The position numbers and the translations under genes were made by a program. From contig JAITGD010000078.1 in NCBI GenBank assembly GCA_031280885.1, forward strand, positions 1 through 37,587: a DNA stretch of 37,587 nt, read 5' to 3'. The notes under the pieces were generated by a model that saw nothing but the letters and a program-made list of their open reading frames with translations, was not told the DNA's origin and did no database searches. Shown in pieces: positions 7,969-18,500 of this stretch. The DNA is from Prevotellaceae bacterium. GTDB lineage: Bacteria; Bacteroidota; Bacteroidia; Bacteroidales; UBA932. Each line of letters opens with the position of its first letter. The first letter of the stretch is position 1.

Positions 7969-9495
7969 TTATCTCCAATATTCGTTTTGGTCGGCGGCTG
8001 TTGCGTTCTTGTTGTAATTCAGTTCATCATCAGGAATTGGGAACATCATTCTTGGACTGTTTGCCGGCAGATTTTTCACCTCGCTCCAATGCTCTGCGCC
8101 TACGCGGGTAAGCGGTTTTTGCAGGCGTTTGATGTCGGGCAGCGCGAAGCCTTCGCCATAGAGTTCGCGTCGTCTTTCGTTCCACACTTCATCGACCGAG
8201 ATACTTGTAGAAACAGTTCCTTCTCTTTTGATTTGCAGAGCGTTTAGCACAGTCAAAGCGTCCGGATCGCCGCTACGCGCCAGACATTCGGCTTCGATAA
8301 GATAGGCTTCGGCCATGCGGCACATCGGATAGTCGGCTATCCCTAAGGAACCTTTCGATGAATATTTCGAGGTAAAAAGCCCGTCATTGTCAGCAATATA
8401 AAAGGGAAAAAGAGCGCGACAATCGTTAGCTCCGAACATATTGGCAAACGACCATGTTACGCGAACAGTGCTGTAGCCTTTCATCCAATCCACTGAGTTA
8501 GCTTCAACATAGTCGTAGGTAGTTTGCGATCCGTAGCCGGAAGTTCCGAATACAGAACTTTCGTCTTTGAAAGTGGCTGCATGATAGAACGATGGAATGG
8601 ATGCGTATATGTTTGATGTTTCCGACACAAAGTTGAATCCCCACAGCCATTCGCTGTTGGCGGTATTGAAGCCCGATTGATATTCGTCCTTGCTCATCAA
8701 ATTACTGCCATCGAATACCGTACAGGCGATTTCGGCATAATGTTGCGCGTTGTCATAATCGCCCATATCGAGATATGTGCGAGCCAGAAGCAGAGCGGCA
8801 TTTTGGCTGTTGATGAAGTAATTGCTGGTTTGAGTGCAATGTTCGTAAGCATAAGTAAAATCGTCGATGATTCGCTGCATGGAAACACCCAGCGGCGAGC
8901 GTACTACATCATTTCCCTCGGCGCTGCCGGGCGTAAGGCGCAGAAAGAGGCCTTGTCCGTTAGGGCCGGCATGGGTATAGGAAGCACAGAATAAATGATA
9001 CAGATTCAGATAGTTGTAGCCACGTATTCCGTATGCTTGAGCCACGATGTCTTCGCATCCAGCGGGCAGCTTATCGGCGTTTGTTATGATTAGATTGCAC
9101 TGGTCGATAGCTTTGTAGGCGTACGTCCACAAGTAGGTAGCGTAAGCGCTCCACCACCCGTCCACAATGCGAGGATACTGCACATAATTATAGGCAAACA
9201 TCAGCCAGTTGTAAGTCGAGAAACCATGCGCTCCATCAGTCATTTTGATGTCGTTACCCATTACGTCGAGTGAAATTTCGCCTATGGTCAAATAGCGGTA
9301 ATCGCCAGTCCAGGCGTATGCACCCATTAAAACGGTATTGGCTGTTTCCTTAGTTTCCAAAATCGTTTCGTCCGTCAAAGAAGTTGCAGGATCTTGGAAT
9401 AAAGAATCATACGAACATTCCGAAAAAAGGAAAGCCGTCAAAAAGGCAATTATATATACATTCGTTTTCATATATCTATATTTTATATCGTTCAA
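7969..9495 (-). CDS. RagB/SusD-family nutrient-binding outer membrane lipoprotein
   Basis: SusD-type architecture (IRGYNYLNLYHLF, PMCRMAEAYLIEAECLARSG, ERRRELYGEGFALPDIKRL); lipobox-like LFSEC; next to SusC. Confidence 0.93.
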   Translation of the reverse strand: MNDIKYRYMKTNVYIIAFLTAFLFSECSYDSLFQDPATSLTDETILETKETANTVLMGAYAWTGDYRYLTIGEISLDVMGNDIKMTDGAHGFSTYNWLMFAYNYVQYPRIVDGWWSAYATYLWTYAYKAIDQCNLIITNADKLPAGCEDIVAQAYGIRGYNYLNLYHLFCASYTHAGPNGQGLFLRLTPGSAEGNDVVRSPLGVSMQRIIDDFTYAYEHCTQTSNYFINSQNAALLLARTYLDMGDYDNAQHYAEIACTVFDGSNLMSKDEYQSGFNTANSEWLWGFNFVSETSNIYASIPSFYHAATFKDESSVFGTSGYGSQTTYDYVEANSVDWMKGYSTVRVTWSFANMFGANDCRALFPFYIADNDGLFTSKYSSKGSLGIADYPMCRMAEAYLIEAECLARSGDPDALTVLNALQIKREGTVSTSISVDEVWNERRRELYGEGFALPDIKRLQKPLTRVGAEHWSEVKNLPANSPRMMFPIPDDELNYNKNATAADQNEYWR

Positions 9496-9499
9496 AAAA

Positions 9500-12400
9500 T
9501 CAAAAAGTTAAATTAAGACCAAGGCTAAAAGTTCTCGATGAAGGAATAGACGAGTACAGCAAATATCCTTGAACTCCAAAGATGTCGGTATCGTCGTAGC
9601 CTTTGTAGTCGCTGGTAAAGAGCGTGTAAAGATTGTCGGCGGATGCCCATACTTTTGCTTCGGAGAATATTTTTGAAAATGCTCCGAGAGTGTTCGGTAG
9701 CGTATATGACAGGGTTATATTCTTCAATTTAAAGTATGTAGCATTGTACAGAAATCTTGTTGAAAGACTGTTCGAGCCAGAAGAGTTGTTTACAGCAAAA
9801 CGCGGGACGTCGGTCGCCTGTCCTGGTGTAGTCCAGGCTTTTGCAGCGTCGGCGTGCATGTTGTATCCGGGGTTCGAGCCGTCGTGCATAATCGAGGAAT
9901 ACAATCCGTCGTATAATTTTCCGCCGATGCTGTAGTTCAGTTGTATCGACAGGTCGAAGTTTTTATACGAAAAGCTGTTAGTCAATCCTCCAAATACATC
10001 GGGAGTTGAACGGCCTTGTTTTTCGAGGGTGGCCTGCGTGTAAACGTTTGTGGTAGTTCTGGCGCCGTCTGATTCAACTTTGTACCAGAGAGGATCTCCG
10101 GTTTGCGCATCCACGCCAGCCCAAGTTGGCATGTAAAATTCGTACTGACTTCCGCCCACGCTCCATATCTTTTGATACTCTGTCATAGGCACATCGTCGT
10201 CGCCATTCAGGTCTTTGATTTTATCGCTGATGATGGATGCATTGAAATTTGCTTTCCATTTTAAATCGCCTGTCAGAATCACTGCTCCCAGATCAAATTC
10301 CAAACCGTAATTGGAAGTTCTGGCAGCATTCATGGTGATCTTATTGAATCCGTTGGACTTTGCCAGCGGATAATCGTAAAGCAGACCGTCGGAAATTTTG
10401 TTGAAATAGTCTATCGAGCCATATATTCTTTTCGAGAAACTGAAATCGATTCCGAGATTGAACATGGCTTGTTTTTCCCAGCTCAGGAATAAGTTAGCCA
10501 ATTGAGTATGTCCTGCGCCGGCATTATTACCGTACAGATAATCAGAAGACACAGTCCAAAGTCCTTGCGAAGCATAGCGTACCAAATCTTTGCTCAGGCT
10601 GGTCAAACCGCTTTTATTGCCCGAAGTTCCGTAGCTTAGGCGCAGTTTCAGATTATCAACTATTTCGAGGTCTTTCATAAAACTTTCTTCGGAAATTCTC
10701 CATGAAGCTCCCGCGCTCCAGAAAGTTCCCCATTTGGTGTTGTTTCCGAAAATCGAAGAACCGTCGGAACGCAAACTTGCCGAGAAGTTATATTTCTCGG
10801 CGAAAGCGTATTCTATGCGTCCGAAGTAAGAAATCAGCACTTCTTTGGTTGTGTTCGACGAGGGAGCGAAAGAACCTGAGGCTGCGGCCAATTCCTGCAT
10901 GTTGCCCAACAAATCTCGTCCTCCGGCGTAAAGCGATTCGTAGGTGCTTTCCCAGTATTCCATTCCGAGCAAAGCGCTAATGTTGTGATCTTTGGCGAAG
11001 GTTCGAGAGTAAGTCAGCGTATTGGTGCTGGTGTACATCAAATCGGTATTGTGATATTTGTCCAAACGACCCTTGTAAGGGGGTCCGTTTCCGTGCAATT
11101 TATTCCAATAACGATGTTCGTCCGTAGTAACAAAGTCCGGAGAAAGTACTGTTTTGAAATTCAGGCCTTCCAATAGAGTAAAGTTAGCATAAGCCGAGGC
11201 CAGCACTCTGTAGAATTTGCTTCTGTGCGCGTCCATGTAAGGGATTGCCAGCGGATTAAAGTCCAAGTTCACCGGATTCACGAAGTTGTATTGTTTTTGA
11301 CCGCTTGCATCAAGAACAGGATTTCCCTGTTGATCAACTACATAAATCGGAATTGCATTTGAAAACATCAAAGCGTTGTTGATAGGCGAAGCGCCTGCCG
11401 AGCCTGCTACTGTTGTGTTTTGGATGGAGTGAGTAAAAGAAACATTCAGTCCTGTTTTAAACCACGGAGTAGCCTGAGTGTTAATGTTTAACTTCCCTGA
11501 ATAGCGTTTGAAATCGCCTGCCGGAGCGATACCATTCTGATTGGTGTATCCTGCGGAAAAAAAGTAGTCTGATTTATCCGAAGCGCCGCTCACATTCAGG
11601 TTATAATCTAAGGATGGCGCTGTTTTGAAAACCTCGTCTTGCCAGGTATTGTCCACCACAATAGCAGCTCCGCTTACCGGATTTCCACTGGCGTCCAAGG
11701 GATTGTCCAAGTTATAGGGATTGTGAGTCAGCGAACCTTGAGTCTTTTTATTTGCGGAAATCACGCTTTCACCTGCGTTTAAATATCCGTTGAACAATTG
11801 CTTGTAGAGCGAGGCGGAACTCATTGTTTCGTATGCTTTTGCAAGCGAAGTCCAGGAATGACGCAGACTGAAGTTTACCTTTGCTTTACCGGCTTTTCCG
11901 CTTTTGGTGGTAATCACTACCACGCCGTTTGCGGCTCTCGAACCGTACAGAGCTGCGGCGGCAGCATCTTTCAAAATCGTTACCGACTCAATATCACTTG
12001 GATTGATGGCCGCCATGATGTTACTGCTCGATTCGTGATTATAGGCGATTTCGCTGTATTCAGTAGTTGTAACAGGAACTCCATCAACCACATACAAAGG
12101 TTCGTTGGATGCGCTCAGCGAACCGGAACCTCTGATACGAAAATTTGTGGCCGAGCCGGGTTGTCCCGACGAGGAAATCACTTGAACTCCTGCTACTTGT
12201 CCGGCCAAAGATTTGTCGAATGAAGCTGCCGGAGCGCGAAGCATATCTCCATTCACATTTACAGCCGAACCGGTAAAAGCCGATTTTTTGACCGTACCGT
12301 AAGCTACCACCAAAACCTCGCTCAGCGAAGTGGCTTCCTCGCTCAGCGACACGTTTATCTCGGTACGTCCGCCAAGCAATTCTTCGCGAGTTTCGTATCC

Positions 12401-12621
12401 GACAAAAGTGAAAACAAGCGTAGCTTCCGCCGGCGCGCTGATGCTGTATTCGCCTGTGTTACCGGTTGTTGCAGATACGCTGCTTCCTTTTACAACGACG
12501 GTTACTCCGGGCATCGATTGTCCGGAATTTGAATCGCTCACCTTTCCGGTGATCCTCGTTTGGGCTGAAGCCCATTCTGATCCTGCTAAAAATACAGTCA
12601 GGAACAGTAAAATAAATCGTT

Positions 12622-12628
<7 letters not shown>
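9500..12628 (-). CDS. SusC/RagA-family TonB-linked outer membrane protein
   Basis: Carboxypeptidase-like N-terminal domain TGKVSDSNSGQSMPGVTVVVKGSS; plug NPSDIESVTILKDAAAAALYGSRAANGVVVITTKSGK; terminal beta-barrel strand ending NLTF. Confidence 0.95.
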
Positions 12629-13111
<483 letters not shown>

Positions 13112-13143
13112 ACGACAATTTTTGTCGATATTTAAGCTTTTTA

Positions 13144-13151
13144 CAAAGATA
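13144..13151 (-). promoter_or_regulatory. Bacteroidetes -7 box TATCTTTG (minus strand) upstream of SusC operon leader
   Basis: CAAAGATA on plus strand; the only CAAAnnTA match seen between 12629 and 13151. No well-spaced TTG found. Confidence 0.45.
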
Positions 13152-13242
13152 CACATAAAAAACACAGTTTAATCAGGCAATAAGGCAATAAAATGTAATT
13201 TCACCTAAATGCTTATTCTGATGCAAATGTAATGATTTTTTT

Positions 13243-13290
13243 GGAGTCAGGAACCAGGAAACAAGAGTCAGGATTGCTACGCAGGCTGAT
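13243..13290. repeat. Heptad array followed by GCTACGCAG core
   Basis: ggagtca ggaacca ggaaaca agagtca ggatt-GCTACGCAG-gctg. Confidence 0.8.
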
Positions 13291-13344
13291 TCGATACATA
13301 GCTGCTGTTTGACAAATTTATGTACTTTTACGCCGCTAATTGTA

Positions 13345-13737
13345 ATGATGATGAACTTGAAACAAGGTTATACAAAAGAACAGTATCCTTTCCCTGTGAA
13401 GCGATACTGCCAGATACTCGAACTGAAAGCAAGCGATTCGGGTATAGAGGAATACAGATATTGGCATCGGAGCGAAAACATCTGGAAAGAAATTCCCGAA
13501 GGAATCCGCCGAGCCGGAATATTGGATATGGAAATATATCTGCATGGAGCTGTGGCTTTTATGATAGTAGAAACTCCGATAGACTTCGATTGGGACGAGG
13601 CTTTCGGACGTTTGGCTTCGTTTGAGCGACAGTCGGAATGGGAAGAATTTGTGGCTCGATTTCAGCAAGTTGAACCAGGAAAACGTTCCGACCAGAAATG
13701 GACGCTGATGGAACGTGTTTTCAGTCTAAATAGTTGA
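13345..13737 (+). CDS. L-rhamnose mutarotase family protein (RhaM/DUF718-like)
   Basis: EYRYWHRSENIWKEIPEGIRRAGILDMEIYLHGAVAFMIVETPIDFDWDEAF pattern; start chosen at the internal ATG cluster. Confidence 0.75.
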   Translation: MMMNLKQGYTKEQYPFPVKRYCQILELKASDSGIEEYRYWHRSENIWKEIPEGIRRAGILDMEIYLHGAVAFMIVETPIDFDWDEAFGRLASFERQSEWEEFVARFQQVEPGKRSDQKWTLMERVFSLNS

Positions 13738-13753
13738 TTATATTTCATCAAGC

Positions 13754-14113
13754 ATGAAATATTTTTTGATTGCCTGCGGCTCTTTGGCCGTGGGGCTTGG
13801 AATATTGGGAATATTTTTGCCGGTTTTGCCCACCACGCCTTTTTTGCTCTTAGCTGCAGCATGTTACGCGAAAAGTTCGCCGCAATTGTCGGCAAAACTC
13901 AACAATAACAAATATTTAGGTCGATATATCCGCGATTATAGGGAAAATCGAGGCATAAAACGTTCAATTAAAACCCGTGTTATCGTGATGTTATGGCTCG
14001 GTCTTGGTTCGAGTATCTTGATATTTCTTTTTAAAAATCCTTGGATTTCAGTAATTCTCGCCTGCATCGGCATAGCGGTTACGATTCATATTCTGTCGCA
14101 AAAATCTATCTAA
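13754..14113 (+). CDS. YbaN/DUF454 family inner membrane protein
   Basis: GILGIFLPVLPTTPFLLLAAACYAKSSP signature. Confidence 0.85.
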   Translation: MKYFLIACGSLAVGLGILGIFLPVLPTTPFLLLAAACYAKSSPQLSAKLNNNKYLGRYIRDYRENRGIKRSIKTRVIVMLWLGLGSSILIFLFKNPWISVILACIGIAVTIHILSQKSI

Positions 14114-14128
14114 TCAGCAGATATTCAC

Positions 14129-14854
14129 TTACCTTCTAAGTTCAAAATTTTGTCCGAGATATTTGCGACGCACCTCCGGATTGGACGCAAGTTCTTCGGG
14201 AGTGCCGGCCATCAGGATGTTACCCTCGTACAATAAATATGCGCGGTCGGTGATAGCCAAGGTTTCGTGAACGTTGTGGTCGGAAATAATCACACCTATA
14301 TTCTTTTCTTTCAGCCGTTTCACTATCGATTGTATGTCCTCGACCGCAATGGGATCCACTCCGGCAAAAGGCTCGTCGAGCAGTACAAATTTAGGGTCGA
14401 TAGCCAAAGCTCGCGCAATTTCACAACGACGGCGCTCGCCTCCAGATAGTTGTATTCCATAGCTTTTACGCACACGACCAAGACCAAATTCCGAAATCAG
14501 CATTTCAAGTCTGTCCTGTTGTTGTTTTTTACTGAACTTGGTCATTTCCAGCACAGCCCGAATATTGTCCTCCACACTAAGTTTACGAAATACCGAGGCT
14601 TCCTGCGCCAGATAGCCCAAACCTCTTTGCGCTCTGCGATATACAGGCTCCTTGGTTATTTCTGTTTCATCAAGAAAAGTCTTTCCACCGTTTGGTTTTA
14701 TCAGTCCGGCAATCATATAGAAGGACGTAGTTTTACCGGCGCCGTTAGGACCAAGCAGTCCTACTATCTCTCCCTGAAACACTTCCATAGATACGCCTTT
14801 CACCACCGTGCGCGCTCCGTATTTCTTTACTAAATTTTCAGCATATAAACGCAT
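14129..14854 (-). CDS. lptB: LPS export ABC transporter ATP-binding protein
   Basis: GLLGPNGAGKTTSFYMIAGL, LSGGERRRCEIARALA, LLDEPFAGVDPIAV, start MRLYAENLVKKYG. Confidence 0.93.
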   Translation of the reverse strand: MRLYAENLVKKYGARTVVKGVSMEVFQGEIVGLLGPNGAGKTTSFYMIAGLIKPNGGKTFLDETEITKEPVYRRAQRGLGYLAQEASVFRKLSVEDNIRAVLEMTKFSKKQQQDRLEMLISEFGLGRVRKSYGIQLSGGERRRCEIARALAIDPKFVLLDEPFAGVDPIAVEDIQSIVKRLKEKNIGVIISDHNVHETLAITDRAYLLYEGNILMAGTPEELASNPEVRRKYLGQNFELRR

Positions 14855-15021
14855 GACGAACAATCGTTATTAACAGGTTGCCGGCTGTCGGGCAATGTAG
14901 CCAGAGGCATAAACCGGCTCGCAAAAGTACGAAAAATATAAAAGATTATCTTTGCGAAGCGAAGGCTTAGGCTCAATTACGCGAAACACACTGATATAAT
15001 GATTGTAAAATATATGCAGAC

Positions 15022-15783
15022 ATGAATCTGAATCTTAAAAATCCACTGATAATATTCGACATCGAATCCACAGGACTTGACGTGTCTAAAGACCGTATAG
15101 TCGAAATATCTGCCCTGAAAATCTTTCCTGATGGCCGAGAAGATCTTCGTACTCGCAGGCTCAATCCGGGAATACCTATATCGCCCGAAGCAACAACAAT
15201 ACACGGAATTAGGGATGAGGACGTGAAGGATTGTCCTATATTCAAAGCTATAGCCAAAAATCTGGCTACTTTCCTCGAAGGTTGCGATTTGGCCGGATAC
15301 AACTCGCTGAAATTCGACCTCCCGCTTCTGGCTGAAGAGTTTCTGAGAGTGGGAATTAGCATCGATTTCCACAAACGCAAAATGATTGACGTGCAAAATA
15401 TCTTCCACAGAATGGAACAGCGAACACTCGTGGCGGCATATAAATTCTACTGTAACAGCGACTTGGAAAAGGCGCACAGCGCCGAAGCAGACGCTATTGC
15501 AACTTACGAGGTGCTGAAAGCGCAACTCGATAAATATTCCGACTTGCAAAATGAAGTGGATTTTCTGGCCGAATTTTCGACCCGCACAAGAAATCTCGAT
15601 TATGCCGGACGAATCGTCGAAGGCGAAAACAAAGAAGCAAGCTTTAATTTCGGCAAGTATAAAGGACGGAAAGTGAGAGAAGTACTTGTAACCGACCCCG
15701 CTTACTACTCATGGATGATGAACGGCGATTTTACGCTCGACACCAAACGAGTGCTAACCGAAATACGCCTCAGTATTAAATAA
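15022..15783 (+). CDS. DnaQ-like 3'-5' exonuclease
   Basis: IIFDIESTGLDVSKDRIVEISALKI, TIHGIRDEDV, AGYNSLKFDLPLL, HSAEADAIATYEVL. Confidence 0.9.
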   Translation: MNLNLKNPLIIFDIESTGLDVSKDRIVEISALKIFPDGREDLRTRRLNPGIPISPEATTIHGIRDEDVKDCPIFKAIAKNLATFLEGCDLAGYNSLKFDLPLLAEEFLRVGISIDFHKRKMIDVQNIFHRMEQRTLVAAYKFYCNSDLEKAHSAEADAIATYEVLKAQLDKYSDLQNEVDFLAEFSTRTRNLDYAGRIVEGENKEASFNFGKYKGRKVREVLVTDPAYYSWMMNGDFTLDTKRVLTEIRLSIK

Positions 15784-15814
15784 TTAATCCAACATTAAAT
15801 AATATTTAAAAAAT

Positions 15815-16561
15815 ATGTACTTCGGCTCAATCTTCGGCAATATCATGAGAAATACGCCTCCTATCGTAAAAAATCTCATCATCATAAATGCCCTGATGCT
15901 TCTGGCAACTTTTGCATTTAAACACATCATGGTAAGTAACTTTGCCCTGTTTTATCCCGAAAGCCCGCTTTTCCGTCCATATCAACTTTTTACTTACATG
16001 TTTATGCACGGAGGATTTACCCATTTTTTCTTTAACATGTACGCACTGTGGATGTTCGGGCAAGTAATCGAAAATGCCTGGGGAGGACGGCGCTTTTTGT
16101 TTTACTATCTCGTAACCGGACTTGGCGCAATGCTTTTGCACCTTGTGGTGTTGTGGATACAGATGTCGAGCATCGAACGCGCAATGGATCCTACTCTGCT
16201 GGAACAGTTGAGATTAGAATTGACTCGCGGACAAGCGCTGGAAATGCTCAACGACGGAACGATATATTCTATCGCACCCGAATGGTCGAAAATGATGCTC
16301 ATTCCTACACTTGGCGCCTCCGGAGCGGTGTTTGGAGTGCTGCTTGCTTTCGGAATGATGTTTCCCGAAACGCGATTGATGTTGATTTTTCCCCCTATAC
16401 CTCTCAAAGCCAAATGGCTTGTAATAGCTTATGGAGTATTGGAATTATGTCTGGCCTTCGCACAACCCGGCAGTAGCGTAGCGCATTTCGCCCACCTCGG
16501 AGGTATGCTCTTCGGACTTGTAATAATAAAATATTGGCAATCAAAAAGAACACTTTATTGA
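15815..16561 (+). CDS. Rhomboid family intramembrane serine protease
   Basis: HGGFTHFFFNMYALWMFG, GASGAVFGVLLAFG (catalytic Ser), HFAHLGGMLFG (catalytic His). Start may be 15845. Confidence 0.92.
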   Translation: MYFGSIFGNIMRNTPPIVKNLIIINALMLLATFAFKHIMVSNFALFYPESPLFRPYQLFTYMFMHGGFTHFFFNMYALWMFGQVIENAWGGRRFLFYYLVTGLGAMLLHLVVLWIQMSSIERAMDPTLLEQLRLELTRGQALEMLNDGTIYSIAPEWSKMMLIPTLGASGAVFGVLLAFGMMFPETRLMLIFPPIPLKAKWLVIAYGVLELCLAFAQPGSSVAHFAHLGGMLFGLVIIKYWQSKRTLY

Positions 16562-16851
16562 CTTTTGGACTATTGGACTATTGGACTATTAGACTATTGG
16601 AGTATTAGACTATTGGACTATTGGACTGTTAGACTATTGGACTATTGGACTATTGGACTATTGGACTATTGGACTATTAGACGGTTAGAATGAGCTCGTC
16701 AAACCAGCCTGCGCAGCTAATATCCAAAAGTCTAACAGTCTAACAGTCTAACAGTCCAAAAAAAGTCTAACAGTCCAAAAGTCTAACAGTCCAAAAGTCT
16801 AACAGTCTAACAGTCCAAAAGTCCAAAAAAAGTCTAACAGTCCAAAACAAT
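16559..16851. repeat. Long inverted heptad arrays (TTGGACTA / AGTCTAAC, AGTCCAAA) flanking a GCTGCGCAGGCTGG core (minus strand), between convergent genes
   Basis: About 18 left-arm units, core at about 16691-16722, right arm to 16851. Confidence 0.92.
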
Positions 16852-17565
16852 CTGTTTAAAAAGAAATTCTCTTTTTTCGCCGTTTTCGGTTTCGAGTACC
16901 AATTCACCCGAATCGTAAATATCGGCAATACGTGCGCAGAATCGCTCTCCTTGTGGAGTTATGTAAGCGTGATAGCCTGTTTTACAGTACAGTTTATCGA
17001 AATATCCCTTTTGCACTTCGGAATATTCGCCTTTTCGCAACTGTTCGTAATATTCGGAGAAAATGTGTAAAATCGACGATAGAATTGCTTCTGTGTCATG
17101 CACTTTACCTGTTTCCACGAACAGAGAAGTGGCATTTGGCGCTTCGGGCGAAAATTGCGATTGATTGATATTGACGCCCGCGCCTATCACCGAAAACAAG
17201 AGTGAATCGCCTGAAAAAGAATGTTCAAGAAGAATGCCGGCAAGTTTACGTCCTTCTGTGTATATATCGTTAGGCCATTTGACAGAACATGGAATTATGT
17301 CATCCATAGCTTTAACTACCGATAGACCAAAGGCTTTGGATAGAATAAATAGCTTGTGAACAGGGATGAAATGCGGACGAAGTATCAGTGTAAAAGTAAG
17401 ATTTTTACCCGGTTCGCTTTCCCAGACATTATTACGCTGGCCGCGTCCGGCGGTTTGATTTTCGGTAATCGTTACCGTGCCTTCTGAGGCTCCGGCGGAG
17501 GCGAGCCTGACCGCTTCGCTATTGGTCGATTCGAGACTTTGATAATGTTTTATATTGAATAGCAT
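16834..17565 (-). CDS. birA: Biotin--[acetyl-CoA-carboxylase] ligase
   Basis: QTAGRGQRNNVWESEPGKNLTFTLILRP, VKWPNDIYTEGRKLAGILLE, GAGVNINQ. Confidence 0.93.
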   Translation of the reverse strand: MLFNIKHYQSLESTNSEAVRLASAGASEGTVTITENQTAGRGQRNNVWESEPGKNLTFTLILRPHFIPVHKLFILSKAFGLSVVKAMDDIIPCSVKWPNDIYTEGRKLAGILLEHSFSGDSLLFSVIGAGVNINQSQFSPEAPNATSLFVETGKVHDTEAILSSILHIFSEYYEQLRKGEYSEVQKGYFDKLYCKTGYHAYITPQGERFCARIADIYDSGELVLETENGEKREFLFKQIVLDC

Positions 17566-17586
17566 TTATTTAGATGTAAATGAACA

Positions 17587-17619
17587 CAAAAAGGGCGTCG
17601 GAAATTTCCCGACACCCTT
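17587..17619 (-). terminator. Rho-independent terminator after rpmA
   Basis: Minus strand AAGGGTGTCGGgaaatttCCGACGCCCTTTTTG: 11-bp stem followed by a T run. Confidence 0.8.
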
Positions 17620-17641
17620 GAGATTTTTTGCCTCGTGCCGA

Positions 17642-17899
17642 TTACGCTTGCGGAAGAACCGAAACGTATGATTTGTTGCCGATTTTCTTTTTGAAAACCA
17701 CAACGCCGTCGCTCAGCGCGTACAAGGTATGATCTCTGCCGATTCCTACGTTGTCGCCGGGGTGATGAACTGTACCGCGTTGACGAACTAAAATATTGCC
17801 GGCTATAACCACCTGACCGCCAAATTTCTTTATTCCAAGGCGTTTACTGTGTGAGTCGCGTCCGTTCTTTGAACTGCCGACGCCTTTCTTGTGTGCCAT
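17642..17899 (-). CDS. rpmA: 50S ribosomal protein L27
   Basis: [61 protein letters not shown]. Confidence 0.98.
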   Translation of the reverse strand: MAHKKGVGSSKNGRDSHSKRLGIKKFGGQVVIAGNILVRQRGTVHHPGDNVGIGRDHTLYALSDGVVVFKKKIGNKSYVSVLPQA

Positions 17900-17921
17900 A
17901 TCTCAATAAATCTCCGATAAA

Positions 17922-18233
17922 TTAAACGTTAATACTTTCAATTTGAATTTGCGTATATTGCTGACGATGACCTCTTTTCACCTTATAGCCTTTTCTACGC
18001 TTTTTCTTGAACACGATTACCTTGTCGCCTTTAACGTGTTTCAATACTTTGGCTTTTATTGTGGCAGCTTCTAACATAGGTGTGCCAACACTTACCTGAC
18101 CGTCATTATCAATTAGCAGAACTTTATCGAAGCTTAAAGAGTCGCCTTCGGCTTGCTCCAGACGGTGTACGAAGAGCTTCTGTTCTTGTGCAACCTTGAA
18201 TTGCTGCCCTGCTATTTCTACAATTGCGTACAT
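17922..18233 (-). CDS. rplU: 50S ribosomal protein L21
   Basis: MYAIVEIAGQQFKV..., KVIVFKKKRRKGYKVKRGHRQQYTQIQIE. Confidence 0.97.
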   Translation of the reverse strand: MYAIVEIAGQQFKVAQEQKLFVHRLEQAEGDSLSFDKVLLIDNDGQVSVGTPMLEAATIKAKVLKHVKGDKVIVFKKKRRKGYKVKRGHRQQYTQIQIESINV

Positions 18234-18286
18234 CAATTTATTAATTATTAATCATTAATACTAATATCTCGAAAAAAATCGAGCTG

Positions 18287-18316
18287 CAAAGGTAAACATA
18301 TTTTTCGATTCAGCAA
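18287..18316 (-). promoter_or_regulatory. Bacteroidetes promoter for rplU-rpmA: TTG-N19-TACCTTTG
   Basis: Plus strand CAAAGGTA (18287-18294), N19, CAA (18314-18316). Confidence 0.75.
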
Positions 18317-18333
18317 ATTCTTTTTTGAAAAAA

Positions 18334-18500
18334 GATTCAGGATTGCAAGAACCAAGAGCCAGGACGCTACGCAGGCTGGCTTGATGAATTTTTAATTGTA
18401 AAAGCCATACTGCGTAGCGTCCTAATTCTTGGTTCTTGCAATCTTGAATCATCCAGACTGCGTAGCGTCTTGGCTCTTGGCTCTTGAAATCTTGGCTCTC
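18334..18500. repeat. Three heptad-array + GCTACGCAG units (one plus, two minus in tandem) forming a long inverted repeat
   Basis: Plus gattcaggattgcaagaaccaagagccaggacGCTACGCAGgctgg; minus gagccaagatttcaagagccaagagccaagacGCTACGCAGtctggatgattcaagattgcaagaaccaagaattaggacGCTACGCAGtatgg. Confidence 0.92.
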
